DNA of 53,492 bases from Fidelibacterota bacterium (GTDB lineage Bacteria; Fidelibacterota; UBA8477; JABMPR01): the NCBI GenBank assembly GCA_013202495.1, contig JABMQQ010000233.1, positions 1 to 53,492 on the forward strand, written 5' to 3'. This document shows positions 18,037 through 27,825 of the stretch, in pieces. How positions within the stretch are numbered: position 1 is the first letter of the stretch; each line of letters opens with the position of its first letter. Both the position numbers and the translations under genes were made by a program. Below the pieces are notes generated by a model, which made no database searches, was not told where the DNA came from, and saw only the letters and a list, made by a program, of their open reading frames with translations.

Positions 18037-18831
18037 TCATTTTAGCTGATTTATTAATTGATGAAATGAAAGGTTCTGTTGAATAAAGAGTTGGTTCCCC
18101 TGCTCCACAGTTTCAGTCAATAATACCTCGCGCTGATGCTGGATAAATCTTGTTAGCTGTGTGTCAGATTCGTCGGGCAAAACAAAACGAAGAACATCCA
18201 GGTCATGGATTTCCCCCAATGACTGTCCGAGAGAGTCACTGGAATTGACCGGATGAATCAGCTGGGTATGCTCTTCGCCGAATAAAAAATGCAGCTGGTA
18301 CCAAAGTCTTTTAGTTTTCTTGCGCCAGGAATGCAGAACAGGCGCTCCTGAATCCTTACGGACTTTATTAAAAGCCTTAATACCAGAACGAAATGTTTCT
18401 TCAACCTGATCCACGACTCTTGCCCCGGTTAGTTTTGGATGATACGATTTCAGGCAGTTTGCACATATGATAAATTGATTATCGAGGATCTCCAACTGAA
18501 GTGCTCCAGGAATGGGATCTGAATAATAGGGATTTTGATAAAGTCTCAATTCCAGTTCCTGGTCTTGCAGTCCGTCTCCAGTATTAATGAGGTTTTGATA
18601 GACTTGAACATTGACATGTGCATCTCGATAGGGTGCGAGAAGACGACTAATCATCTGGAGGGATCTCGTAATGGATATTGGTGCAGCAGTGTCAAGTTTA
18701 AGAACAGCTCTAAGATATTTCGTTGACTTACGAATATCATGGATAGCCAGGATCGAATCTGTGGGGAGAGTAGAGCGGGATTCCTGGATGTCTTGAAGTA
18801 GATTTTCCATTTTTTGAATCAGAGATATCAT
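18037..18831 (-). CDS. CHAD-domain protein
   Basis: 264-residue helical protein built on a CHAD domain, a fold known to bind polyphosphate. The two repeat signatures are visible: HDIRKSTKYLRAVLKL near residue 30 and HSWRKKTKRLWYQLHFLFG near 165, both rich in the conserved His/Arg/Lys that line the basic channel. No CYTH domain is attached and no signal peptide is seen. It is the upstream partner of the uup gene. The start is uncertain: the first ATG (18831) and a second one seven codons on both lack a clear ribosome site. Confidence 0.85.
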   Translation of the reverse strand: MISLIQKMENLLQDIQESRSTLPTDSILAIHDIRKSTKYLRAVLKLDTAAPISITRSLQMISRLLAPYRDAHVNVQVYQNLINTGDGLQDQELELRLYQNPYYSDPIPGALQLEILDNQFIICANCLKSYHPKLTGARVVDQVEETFRSGIKAFNKVRKDSGAPVLHSWRKKTKRLWYQLHFLFGEEHTQLIHPVNSSDSLGQSLGEIHDLDVLRFVLPDESDTQLTRFIQHQREVLLTETVEQGNQLFIQQNLSFHQLINQLK

Positions 18832-19162
18832 GATTCAATATAATAATATCGTCAGCCTATGCTATTTGTGCTATTGGGTTAATGAAAATCCCCAATCTTA
18901 CAATATTATGGAGAATCAGCATAATCGCATAATATTGTTATTGGAATTGGTGAAGACGATTAAAATATTATTGCTATTCTGGTAACATATTCTAGTGAGG
19001 GAGATCATACCAGCGCGAAACGTTATAATTATGACGCTTTTAGTGCTTGTATGATGTACCCTCACCCCATATTATGTTCAAAACGAAGAAAATGAAATGA
19101 ATTAGCACCTAAGGTGCTGATATTGTTTTATTTATTGCATGCAACAAAATAACGGAGGAAGT
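18832..19162. promoter_or_regulatory. Divergent AT-rich promoter region with long imperfect stem-loop
   Basis: 331 bp between the CHAD gene (minus) and the giant surface-protein gene (plus), with no gene. A long imperfect hairpin spans 18996-19064: TGAGGG pairs with CCCTCA, ATCATAC with GTATGAT, then AGCGC with GTGCT and AAA with TTT, closing on an AT-rich loop. A second short stem (AGCACC-TAA-GGTGCT) lies at 19104-19118, just ahead of the start codon. Promoter boxes cannot be assigned confidently. Confidence 0.5.
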
Positions 19163-22100
19163 ATGTGGCGTAGATTGTTACTAATTAGTCTGGTAACCAC
19201 ACTGGCTTTTAGCTTTGCTTTTGCAGAGGTTGGACAAGCCATTGGTGAAGACGATACCCGGATTGGCCGGATAAAAGCCAAGCTGGAAAACAATGAAACT
19301 TTAACCCCATCTGAAAAAGATATGGCATGGGAAAATGGATTATTCGAGGAGCAGGTTGCTCCACCAGCCTATTATAATCCAAGCAGTTTACGTACTGCAT
19401 ATCTTGATGAAGGTTTTGAAACCTGGCCACCAGCTGGCTGGACATTAGATCCTGCAACCGGTGACGGTGCATGGTTACAGGACATGGCAGATGACCATGG
19501 TCCTGGGACAGTCATAGAAGGTACATATACAGCATTTTTTAACGACTATGACTACTCAAGTGGCACAGCTGGAACCATGACATCATCAGCCATCGACTTA
19601 ACTTCCGCCACAGCTCCTAGACTTAGCTTCTGGTATTATGATGCTGGTGGTTCTGATGTTATTGATGTTCTGGTTTCAACCGATAATACCACATTTACTT
19701 CCGTATACACAACTGACGGTACAGTCAGTTCATGGACAGAAATATTAGTTGATTTAACATCATACGTAGGCAATGCCACGGTATACGTGCAATTCGCCGC
19801 ATCAAGTGTTTGGGGAACAAGCAATCCCCACATTGATGCATTTTCTGTAGATGAAGCACCAACAGATCCTATCATTGGACTGTCCGCAGCAGCATATGAC
19901 TTCGGTGGTGTTATCCTCGGGATGAGTGCCGATGAAGTTTTAACTATTTCTAATACTGGTGGAGCCGATCTCAATATCTCAAGTATTGTTGCATCTGATG
20001 ATGCATTTACTGTCGATGTTGCCTCTGGTGTTGTTGCAGCTGGTGGAACTCTTGATGTAACCATCACTTTTGCCCCTGTACTTTCAACAGATTATACTGC
20101 AGACCTGACCATCACATCTGATGATGCTGGTTCTCCAGCTGTTGTCACTCTATCTGGTTCAGGTGCTCCTACCTCTGGCGGTCCAGATGCAGGTGGATAT
20201 TCATGGGTAAATAGTGTCGATGCCTCAGGTCCAACATTTACCTGGATCGATACAGTTGGTGCCACAGATGCTATTATCGCAAATGGTGATGATTATCGTG
20301 GTACGATTGATCTTCCATTTACCTTCAGATATTATGGTAACCTATATACCCAAATTACAGCCACAACAAATGGTTGGGTTGGTATGGGGCCACATACAGA
20401 TTATAGTAGTTCCTACTGGACCAATACTACGCTTCCAAGCACTACATCGCCTGACAATATTATTGCTCCCCTATGGGATGATTTTAAAGCTGGTGATGCA
20501 CCTGGAAGTACAAGTGCAGCCCATGGAACCATCCAGTCTAAGACTTTGGGAACCGAGCCAAATCGTCAGTTTGTTGTCATCTTTGACGAAATCGTTCGCG
20601 GAACCTATGATACGGATTATTTCAGTTTTGAAGTTATTCTGGACGAAGCCACCAGTGATATCACGATTCAATATCTAGATGTAACTGGAAACACCTCTGC
20701 TGACAATGGTGTTGGCGGTACTATCGGTCTAGAAAACGCTGATGCGACTATCGGTTTACTTTATGAATACAATGGCGATCCTCAGCTCATTTATGATGCT
20801 ATGGCCATTCATTTTGTAGCTCCACCTCCTCCATCATTACCTAATATGGTGCTTGATGTTTCGGCTCTGAATTTTGGTTCAGTTCCTGTTGGTGGATCAG
20901 CTAGTGCTGATGTCATGATTACAAACAATGGTAGCGGTGACCTGGTTGTATCAGGTGCCACCGTTGCAGCACCTTTCTCAACTACCTACTCAGGTACAAT
21001 TGCCGAGAATACTTCTGCTGCAGCAACCATCTTCTTTGATCCATCAGCTACCGGCTCCTTTGCCGAGACGCTAACCTTTACTGTTACCGGTGATTACACT
21101 GCTGATGATGATGCGGTTGCTCTTACTGGTAGTGCATATCCTGCAGACTTTGTTCTTGAGGATTTTGAAGGCGCGGATTTTCCTCCTTACGGATGGACGA
21201 TTATCGATGTTGATGGTGGAAGCGCCATCAATCCTGATCTTTCATACATCGATCCTCATTCAGGTGAAGTTGCTGCTGAAGGTATGGGTTGTGCAGATGA
21301 TTATCTGATCACACCATCCCTTACTATCCCAGCTGGTTATGCTGATTTCTCCTTCTGGCATGGACAAGAATCCACTAGCTATGAGAACTCTTTTAAACTG
21401 ATGGTCTCTACAACTGGAACAGCTCCTGCAGACTTTGTAGAAGTTGTTGATTATCCAAACACGGTTCCACCTGAAGCTGATGCCTGGACCATGGAAACAG
21501 TTGATTTGAGTGCCTATGCTGGTCAAGAAATCTATGTAGCTCTTTATGTCTATTATAGTGAGTCAAGTTATTATGGGTTTGGTTTTGATGATATCCTCAT
21601 GCCGCCCCTCACACCAAATACAAATACCCCATTCTTCTCTGAATACATGGAAGGATCAAGTAATAACAAGGGTATTGAAATCTATAATCTAACTGGCTCC
21701 ACCATCGAGCTGGATGAGTATCAAATTGCTCAGTCAAATAATGGTGGCGGTTGGTCTCTTTATCACGCCTTCCCAGCTGGTGCAACTCTAGACTTTCAGG
21801 ATTTATGGCTGATTGTCACAGATGCTGCATTCCCAGAAATGCAAGCTATGGCTGATGAAATTCTACCTTATAGCACGGAAGATAAGGTTGTTCACTTTAA
21901 TGGTGACGATGCCCGTGCCTTGATCCACATTGTTGGAACTGATACCACCTTTTTGGATGTTATCGGCGTTCCCACAGAGGATCCAGGTTCAGGTTGGGAT
22001 GTTGCTGGCGTTGCAGTCGGAACGCAAGAACACAACCTTGTACGTAAAGCTGATGTAGAAACAGGAAATACTGATTGGGCAGCTTCTGCCGGTACCAATG

Positions 22101-25100
22101 TTGATGATTCAGAATGGATCGTTTATGATCAAGATTTCTGGTATGGCATGGGTTACCACAATGAAGATTACCCACTCCCAGGTGACAACTGTGAACTGGC
22201 ACTTGTTTATGGTGATGTCAATGATCCTGCCATGGTAGGCACAATTGATTCCTATGGTGCAGCCTGGTATACCTTCTACAATGATGGCACTTATGATAAC
22301 GTCTTTGCATCACTCTGTGGATCAACCTTCGATACGAAGATTGAAGTATGGGCTGGTTGCGATTCAGCAGCATATATTGCCTATAATGATGATTTCTGTG
22401 GTACTCAGTCAGAAGTTGATCTTGGTGAATTACCTGCTGGTGATTACTGGGTTAAGGTATTTGGGTACGGCTCAGGTTCAGGCGAGTATACGCTGAACGT
22501 CACCGGTACCAATGGTGTACCTGACTTTGTTGTGACCTCGATGGAATACTATGGTCAGGATACTCTGGATGTTGTGGTTACCAATATTGGTGATGGCGAC
22601 TCTCCTGGATATGCTGGAACTGATTATCATGGTCTGTATATTGATGGCGATTATCTCGGTTATGTTGCCGAAGATGGCGTTGCCCTTCTGGCAGGCGCGA
22701 GCTATACATATAGCCTCATTGGTATCAATTATGACTTCCTCGGTGTAGGAATGCACCAGGTTGTATTTGAAGCTGATACAGATGATGATGTTTTAGAAAT
22801 TGATGAAACAAATAATAATGATACCCTCATGATTGAGATTGGGTATCCACCACTGGCTCCAAGACATGTCATGGCCATGGGAGGCGAAGCTCATGTATCT
22901 CTTTACTGGGAAACATCAGTCATCCCTGTGCCAGATGTTGCTAGTCTGGGAAGAAGCATCAGGGGTGTTAGCGAAACCAGAAGTAAACCAGCGGTTGTGC
23001 TCTCTCAAGAGTTACTGGACAAACGTGACGCAGCTCGTGGATCTGCTTTCCGTGAAGCTGGAGACACCTGTGCTGAAGCAGTAGAACTCACAGTAGCTGA
23101 TGGCTCTGTAGTTTCCGCTCCTTATGCACCATACTGGTATTCATACACACCTGCTGTAGATGGTTATTTGACAGCTTCTTCTGATGGTTTGACCACTGAA
23201 GATACCAAAGTGTATGCTTATGATGATTGTGATTTACCATACATTGATTATGATGATGATGGCGGAGCTGGACTCCAGTCCATTCTCACCATTCCTGTAA
23301 CTGCTGGAACCACCTACTACTTTGAATGGGTGGACACATATAGTTCAGCTGCCTTCGATTGGTCACTGACTTATATCGACTATCTACCACTTGCAGATCT
23401 TGAGGTTACAGAGATGTACCTTGAGGGTGATGCTGTCTTTGCTGTGATCACCAACATTGGTGTTCTCGACGCTGCTGGTGTCTCTTGTCATTGGTGGGTT
23501 AATGGTGAGGATGTTGCGTATGAATATACGGATCTCCTTATTCCAACAGCTGCTGATACATTAGGTCTGTATGGATTTTCATGGGCCAATCTTGGCGCAG
23601 GAACTTTCAATGTTGCCATGGATGTTGATTTCTGGGGTAGCGTAGACGAGATGTCTGAAGAAAATAACCTGGATTCAATCACCGTTGTTCTTGAAGATCC
23701 AGATTATATGCCAACTTATAATGTCTATCGTGATGATGTCCTTCTTGTAGGTGGTCTCGATGCAATCAACAGAGACTTCGATGGTGAATATATCGATGAA
23801 GCTGTGGTAGCAGATGTTGAGTATACTTACTATGTCACACAGATATTAGAAGACTTAAGTGAAACCATCCCATCCGAGTCTGTTTCAGCAACTCCTTGGG
23901 CTCCTGTATTCTATCCATTCCCATTCACAGAAGACTTTGAAGCTGTGATGGACAATATGCTTCCATTTGGTTACCTCGTTGAAGAAATCGGCGAGCCAGA
24001 TGGTAGTCAATGGGAAGTTGGAGATAGCGCTTACTTCGAAGGTAACTCTTATAACTACTGGTCGCCACCAGGTGGAAGCCAGTTTGCTGGTATCGATGAC
24101 GATGGTTGGGGTTCTGGCGTGAACGGTAACGAAATTCTGTGGACACCATGGGTAGATTTCGCTACTGCTGTCAATCCCCAGATTCAATTCAACTATACAG
24201 TCCAGGGTGGTAACGGTGGTGCATTCCTCGTCTTTGACGGTGATGCAGCCGTAGTTTACCCACTGGAAGATTCACCAGCTGATTGGGCAGGTGTTCTGTT
24301 CAACCTCGGCGAATATGCTGGAGACGTCGTCCGTTTTGGTTTCCATTATGATGATAATGGTGGCTGGGCATACGGTATGGGTGTTGACAACATTACTGTT
24401 GAGGAAGCACCTCTACCTGGAACGATTACTGGTACAGTACTTGACGTTGATGGTAATGCCATCGATCATGCTAATGTGCATGCCATGGGTCTGTTTGCCG
24501 ATGAAGGCACCATGACCGACGCAGCAGGTGTTTATACAATCACAGTTCCTGCTGGCGATTATGACGTTGAAGTCATGCGTGTGAATTATCATCCAGCAAT
24601 GGCTGAAATGGTAACTGTCGCTGAGGGTGCTGCAACAACTCTAGACTTTGTTCTGGATATGTACTTACCAGCTCCACAGAACCTCATGGCCTATCCAAGT
24701 ATGGTAGACACAACCATCGGTCTCATGTGGGCACCTCCTGTTCCAATGGGTCAGGTTGCCTATGATGATGGAACCTATGAAGGTTTTGTTACACCAGTAA
24801 GTCCTTCTACAGCTGACAACTTCTTTGCAGCTCACTTCAAGGCTGCTATTAGTCCAGGATATGCGATCAATGAGGTCTCCGTCCTGTCTACAGCAACTGG
24901 AGCTGAGTCAGCATTTGAAAGTATCTCTGTATTAGGCTCCGATGAAATGGGTCTGCCAGACTTTAGCGATGTTCTTTGGACATCCGCTGGAGCGGTTGCA
25001 GTCTTGTATCCTGAAGCTGCCTGGGATTTTTATCCAGTTGGTGTCACACCAGCTGAACATGATTTCTGGGTTGTTATCGAATGGCCTGTTGGCAATGAGT

Positions 25101-26707
25101 TTGGTCCCTATATCGGTCACGATGATGACACTTTCATAGGAAACTCAATCTGGTCCAATGCTGCCGATACATCAGGTGCTCCTGCATGGATTATGGATCC
25201 AGGTACTTTCGCAATTCACGCTTACCTCGGTGAACCAAGTACTGGTCGTTCAGTCGTCCTCCATGGTTCTGAAACTGTTAATATTGAGAAACTTGGTGCT
25301 CCAATTGAACTCAGTGTTAAACAGGATCTCGTATCCGCAGGTAGCGTTGAAGGTCCTACTATAACAACAGTTGGTCGTGAACTTCTTAACTACAACGTGT
25401 TTAGATCCCTGGACCCAATGGTTTTTGGTGATGCCTATGCAAACGTTGCTGGTGAGATGTTCTTTGATGATGACTTCATTTTCGATACACAGTACTTCTA
25501 TACCGTAAGTGCTGTATACGATCTTGGTGAATCAGGTTATTCAAATGTGGATGCCTTTACCTATTGGTCACCACTGTATCTGCATCACTATGAAGACTTC
25601 ATGTATCCAGATGCAACACCTCTCGAGGATATCGGTTTTGTAACCGATGATGGTGCCGGCAATGTGGCTCCAAACTGGGGTATAGAGAATGAAATGATGC
25701 ATTTCGATTGGTCACCAACTGCTACTGATTTCTATCAGACTGTTACTTCACCAGAGGCTGACTTTGCCGGTGCAACAGCTGCTAGAATCTCATTCTATTT
25801 GATGTTGGATGATTATAATGATGGTGATAATGGTACATTGGATATCTCAGCTTCTATTTCAAATGATGGCTTCGTGACTGAGACCGTACTTATGGCTCAT
25901 AATGATTCTATCTATGGAGATATTGATGATTACATGATCTTCAATGTTTCTGACGTAGTAGCTGGAACAGATGGATGGCAACTGCGATTCACTGTTGAAG
26001 GTGCCACATCATTTACCATGGATAATCTGTGGATTGATGATATCATGGTTGAATCTGATGTTTACCCAGGTCCAGGAGAGTTCAGTCTTCTGTCACCAGC
26101 TAACGATGATGACGTTGTGATTACATCTGCGAATGTTGCCACAGGATCCTTGCTCTTTGCTTGGGAATCTGCTGGTGATGATATGATGTATGGTGTTGAA
26201 TTGACTGGTACACTTGGAAGTGTAATCATTCCTTTCGACACATCCGCAACTGAAGTTCTGATTCCTTATTCAGTTCTTAGTGCTGCCTTTGAATTTACTG
26301 GCACCACTGGTGTAACTGGAACCTGGGATATTGTTGCTTATAGTGATATGTATGATGCCTGGTCATTGAATGGTCCATTCAACCTCACTATTGGTACAAC
26401 AGTAGGTACAGACGATACATTTATTCCAGATGTATTCGCTCTTTATCAGAACTATCCGAACCCCTTCAACCCGGTTACTACCATAACCTATGATATTCCA
26501 GAAGCATCTGATGTGAGACTTGTTGTCTACAATCTTGTTGGACAGCCAGTAAGCGTACTTGTTAATGGTTTCCAAAACCCAAGTCGCTACACATTAGCAT
26601 GGAATGGTCTATCTGACGCAGGCTTGCCAGTATCTTCAGGTATCTATGTATACCGCTTAGAAACTGATAGCTATGTCAAAACCATGAAGATGATGTATCT
26701 GAAATAA
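19163..26707 (+). CDS. Giant multidomain secreted surface protein with T9SS C-terminal sorting domain
   Basis: About 2514 residues. I start it at ATG 19163, which has GGAGG just upstream and gives a clear signal peptide (WRRLLLISLVTTLAFSFAFA). Approximate domains: choice-of-anchor J jelly-roll (80-232), choice-of-anchor D Ig-like (237-334), nidogen-like region (340-552), anchor D (562-655), anchor J (665-812), lamin-tail-like (821-1000), PPC-like (1007-1113), CARDB (1117-1226), FN3 first half (1229-1253), PPC-like and CARDB (1300-1510), FN3 second half (1515-1577), anchor J (1588-1750), carboxypeptidase-regulatory-like (1753-1833), FN3 first half (1835-1862), an unassigned beta domain, FN3 second half (2074-2136), anchor J-like (2138-2300), linker, and a FlgD-like Ig sorting domain (2420-2514; YPNPFNP, ending KMMYLK). 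It is very acidic. It is probably an adhesin or surface-layer-like protein exported by T9SS. No catalytic domain was seen. Confidence 0.88.
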   Translation: MWRRLLLISLVTTLAFSFAFAEVGQAIGEDDTRIGRIKAKLENNETLTPSEKDMAWENGLFEEQVAPPAYYNPSSLRTAYLDEGFETWPPAGWTLDPATGDGAWLQDMADDHGPGTVIEGTYTAFFNDYDYSSGTAGTMTSSAIDLTSATAPRLSFWYYDAGGSDVIDVLVSTDNTTFTSVYTTDGTVSSWTEILVDLTSYVGNATVYVQFAASSVWGTSNPHIDAFSVDEAPTDPIIGLSAAAYDFGGVILGMSADEVLTISNTGGADLNISSIVASDDAFTVDVASGVVAAGGTLDVTITFAPVLSTDYTADLTITSDDAGSPAVVTLSGSGAPTSGGPDAGGYSWVNSVDASGPTFTWIDTVGATDAIIANGDDYRGTIDLPFTFRYYGNLYTQITATTNGWVGMGPHTDYSSSYWTNTTLPSTTSPDNIIAPLWDDFKAGDAPGSTSAAHGTIQSKTLGTEPNRQFVVIFDEIVRGTYDTDYFSFEVILDEATSDITIQYLDVTGNTSADNGVGGTIGLENADATIGLLYEYNGDPQLIYDAMAIHFVAPPPPSLPNMVLDVSALNFGSVPVGGSASADVMITNNGSGDLVVSGATVAAPFSTTYSGTIAENTSAAATIFFDPSATGSFAETLTFTVTGDYTADDDAVALTGSAYPADFVLEDFEGADFPPYGWTIIDVDGGSAINPDLSYIDPHSGEVAAEGMGCADDYLITPSLTIPAGYADFSFWHGQESTSYENSFKLMVSTTGTAPADFVEVVDYPNTVPPEADAWTMETVDLSAYAGQEIYVALYVYYSESSYYGFGFDDILMPPLTPNTNTPFFSEYMEGSSNNKGIEIYNLTGSTIELDEYQIAQSNNGGGWSLYHAFPAGATLDFQDLWLIVTDAAFPEMQAMADEILPYSTEDKVVHFNGDDARALIHIVGTDTTFLDVIGVPTEDPGSGWDVAGVAVGTQEHNLVRKADVETGNTDWAASAGTNVDDSEWIVYDQDFWYGMGYHNEDYPLPGDNCELALVYGDVNDPAMVGTIDSYGAAWYTFYNDGTYDNVFASLCGSTFDTKIEVWAGCDSAAYIAYNDDFCGTQSEVDLGELPAGDYWVKVFGYGSGSGEYTLNVTGTNGVPDFVVTSMEYYGQDTLDVVVTNIGDGDSPGYAGTDYHGLYIDGDYLGYVAEDGVALLAGASYTYSLIGINYDFLGVGMHQVVFEADTDDDVLEIDETNNNDTLMIEIGYPPLAPRHVMAMGGEAHVSLYWETSVIPVPDVASLGRSIRGVSETRSKPAVVLSQELLDKRDAARGSAFREAGDTCAEAVELTVADGSVVSAPYAPYWYSYTPAVDGYLTASSDGLTTEDTKVYAYDDCDLPYIDYDDDGGAGLQSILTIPVTAGTTYYFEWVDTYSSAAFDWSLTYIDYLPLADLEVTEMYLEGDAVFAVITNIGVLDAAGVSCHWWVNGEDVAYEYTDLLIPTAADTLGLYGFSWANLGAGTFNVAMDVDFWGSVDEMSEENNLDSITVVLEDPDYMPTYNVYRDDVLLVGGLDAINRDFDGEYIDEAVVADVEYTYYVTQILEDLSETIPSESVSATPWAPVFYPFPFTEDFEAVMDNMLPFGYLVEEIGEPDGSQWEVGDSAYFEGNSYNYWSPPGGSQFAGIDDDGWGSGVNGNEILWTPWVDFATAVNPQIQFNYTVQGGNGGAFLVFDGDAAVVYPLEDSPADWAGVLFNLGEYAGDVVRFGFHYDDNGGWAYGMGVDNITVEEAPLPGTITGTVLDVDGNAIDHANVHAMGLFADEGTMTDAAGVYTITVPAGDYDVEVMRVNYHPAMAEMVTVAEGAATTLDFVLDMYLPAPQNLMAYPSMVDTTIGLMWAPPVPMGQVAYDDGTYEGFVTPVSPSTADNFFAAHFKAAISPGYAINEVSVLSTATGAESAFESISVLGSDEMGLPDFSDVLWTSAGAVAVLYPEAAWDFYPVGVTPAEHDFWVVIEWPVGNEFGPYIGHDDDTFIGNSIWSNAADTSGAPAWIMDPGTFAIHAYLGEPSTGRSVVLHGSETVNIEKLGAPIELSVKQDLVSAGSVEGPTITTVGRELLNYNVFRSLDPMVFGDAYANVAGEMFFDDDFIFDTQYFYTVSAVYDLGESGYSNVDAFTYWSPLYLHHYEDFMYPDATPLEDIGFVTDDGAGNVAPNWGIENEMMHFDWSPTATDFYQTVTSPEADFAGATAARISFYLMLDDYNDGDNGTLDISASISNDGFVTETVLMAHNDSIYGDIDDYMIFNVSDVVAGTDGWQLRFTVEGATSFTMDNLWIDDIMVESDVYPGPGEFSLLSPANDDDVVITSANVATGSLLFAWESAGDDMMYGVELTGTLGSVIIPFDTSATEVLIPYSVLSAAFEFTGTTGVTGTWDIVAYSDMYDAWSLNGPFNLTIGTTVGTDDTFIPDVFALYQNYPNPFNPVTTITYDIPEASDVRLVVYNLVGQPVSVLVNGFQNPSRYTLAWNGLSDAGLPVSSGIYVYRLETDSYVKTMKMMYLK

Positions 26708-26729
26708 AGTACATCTCTCCGAAATACTG

Positions 26730-26762
26730 CAAACAGCCCCTTCACGGGGCTGTTTGTATTTT
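26730..26762 (+). terminator. Rho-independent terminator of the giant gene
   Basis: An 11-bp perfect stem (CAAACAGCCCC at 26730-26740 with GGGGCTGTTTG at 26746-26756) and 5-nt loop TTCAC, followed by TATTTT. It starts 22 bp after the stop codon of the surface-protein gene. Confidence 0.9.
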
Positions 26763-26878
26763 AAGAAGAGTTGCATCTGAATGAGGTGCAGGGAATGACT
26801 CTATTCCTCACCTCTCCACATTTCTTTACCCTTGATCCAAATCAAATAGTCATAGATAATTAGCAAAAAGAGATTGGT

Positions 26879-27307
26879 TTGTTCTGGCCTGTTAACTACC
26901 TTCGCTCCGTGAAATATCTCAGCACCATACTTGTGATGATGATCTTGGTAACCAGCAGTTTTGGTGATGCTACCATAAATGGCTTTAGTGGTTACTCCGA
27001 TGCATCCCGTATCATTATTCAGTGGAACACTTCCTCAGAACAAGGTCTGGATGGTTTTGAAGTTCAGCGCAGTACTGATGGCCATACTTTTTTCGAAATC
27101 GGATTCCTGCATGCCCAGGGTCAGGGAAGTGGCTATACCTTTATTGATGATTCCATCATTGCCAAGGTTGCAGGGCGAAACTATTTCTACCGTCTCAAAA
27201 TCAAGGATATGGGAGGCAGCTCTCAATTGAGTGATGTGATCACCATTCAATCAACTCTTGATGTGGTACCACGCACCTGGGGATCTTTAAAAGCTCTTTT
27301 TAAATAA
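26879..27307 (+). CDS. Small secreted FN3-like protein
   Basis: About 142 residues from TTG 26879, or 132 from GTG 26909; the latter gives a neater signal peptide (KYLSTILVMMILVTSSFG) but neither has a strong ribosome site. The mature part is a single fibronectin-III-like domain with the pattern W-N-T-S-S-E-Q-G-L-D-G-F-E-V-Q-R-S-T-D-G followed by a YFYRLKIKD strand, very common in secreted FCB proteins. It ends with RTWGSLKALFK rather than the long sorting domain. Unlike most such modules it stands alone. Its role is unknown; it may be a subunit or decoy of surface assemblies. Confidence 0.7.
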   Translation: MFWPVNYLRSVKYLSTILVMMILVTSSFGDATINGFSGYSDASRIIIQWNTSSEQGLDGFEVQRSTDGHTFFEIGFLHAQGQGSGYTFIDDSIIAKVAGRNYFYRLKIKDMGGSSQLSDVITIQSTLDVVPRTWGSLKALFK

Positions 27308-27334
27308 AATCAAGTCACAATTGGAATGATGAAT

Positions 27335-27360
27335 ATCCGCTGCGGCGGATTTTTTGTTTT
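27335..27360 (+). terminator. Rho-independent terminator
   Basis: Stem ATCCGC (27335-27340) / GCGGAT (27345-27350) with loop TGCG, followed directly by TTTTTGTTTT. It lies 28 bp after the stop of the small FN3-like gene. Confidence 0.88.
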
Positions 27361-27825
27361 TAGGGGGCTTCGACAGGCTCAGCCGCCGGTAACAAAACCG
27401 GACATTGAGTGGTCATCCTGAGCGGAGTCGAAGGACGAAATGTCCAATACTACAAAAGGACATATCAGTTTTTGACTGGAAGTGTATAAATCAAATCTTA
27501 CAACGAACTAAACGAAAGGAACGAATATACCATATAGCTATTCGTCATCTTCGTGGATTCGTTGTAGAAAAAAAGTCTTCATCCCTCGCATTTCGATAAC
27601 AGAGCCTGTGCTTGCCGTGGATATTCACCTCTGGCTTCGATGAACTCAGCCGCCGGTATCGAACTTGACAAGGGAACCGAACAACTTATTTAGTTAATCG
27701 TCATCTTCGTAGATTCGTTGTAGAAAAATGAGTCCATATCCCTGGCACTCAGATACCGGAGACTGAGCTTGTCGAAGTTGTAGGTTGGGAACTAGATGCT
27801 CGAAAGCTCCCCAAATTGTATGTCT
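27361..27825. repeat. Repeat-rich intergenic region
   Basis: No convincing gene. It holds (1) two copies of a 25-bp core beginning GGCTTCGA and ending CTCAGCCGCCGGT at 27366-27390 and 27633-27657; (2) inverted partners of its TTCGACAGGCTCAG part, CCTGAGCGGAGTCGAAGG at 27417-27434 and CTGAGCTTGTCGAAG at 27763-27777; (3) a 31-bp direct repeat at 27542-27572 and 27698-27728 that begins TCGTCATCTTCGT and differs at one position. A third copy of the 25-bp core is at 46580-46604 on the other strand. This is the pattern of a short interspersed, REP-like family. The open frame across 27405-27599 is made of repeat sequence. Confidence 0.85.

Noticed and set aside
27405-27599. 64-codon open frame in the intergenic repeat region
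   Set aside because: It consists of interspersed-repeat sequence, has no good ribosome site and no recognisable protein feature.
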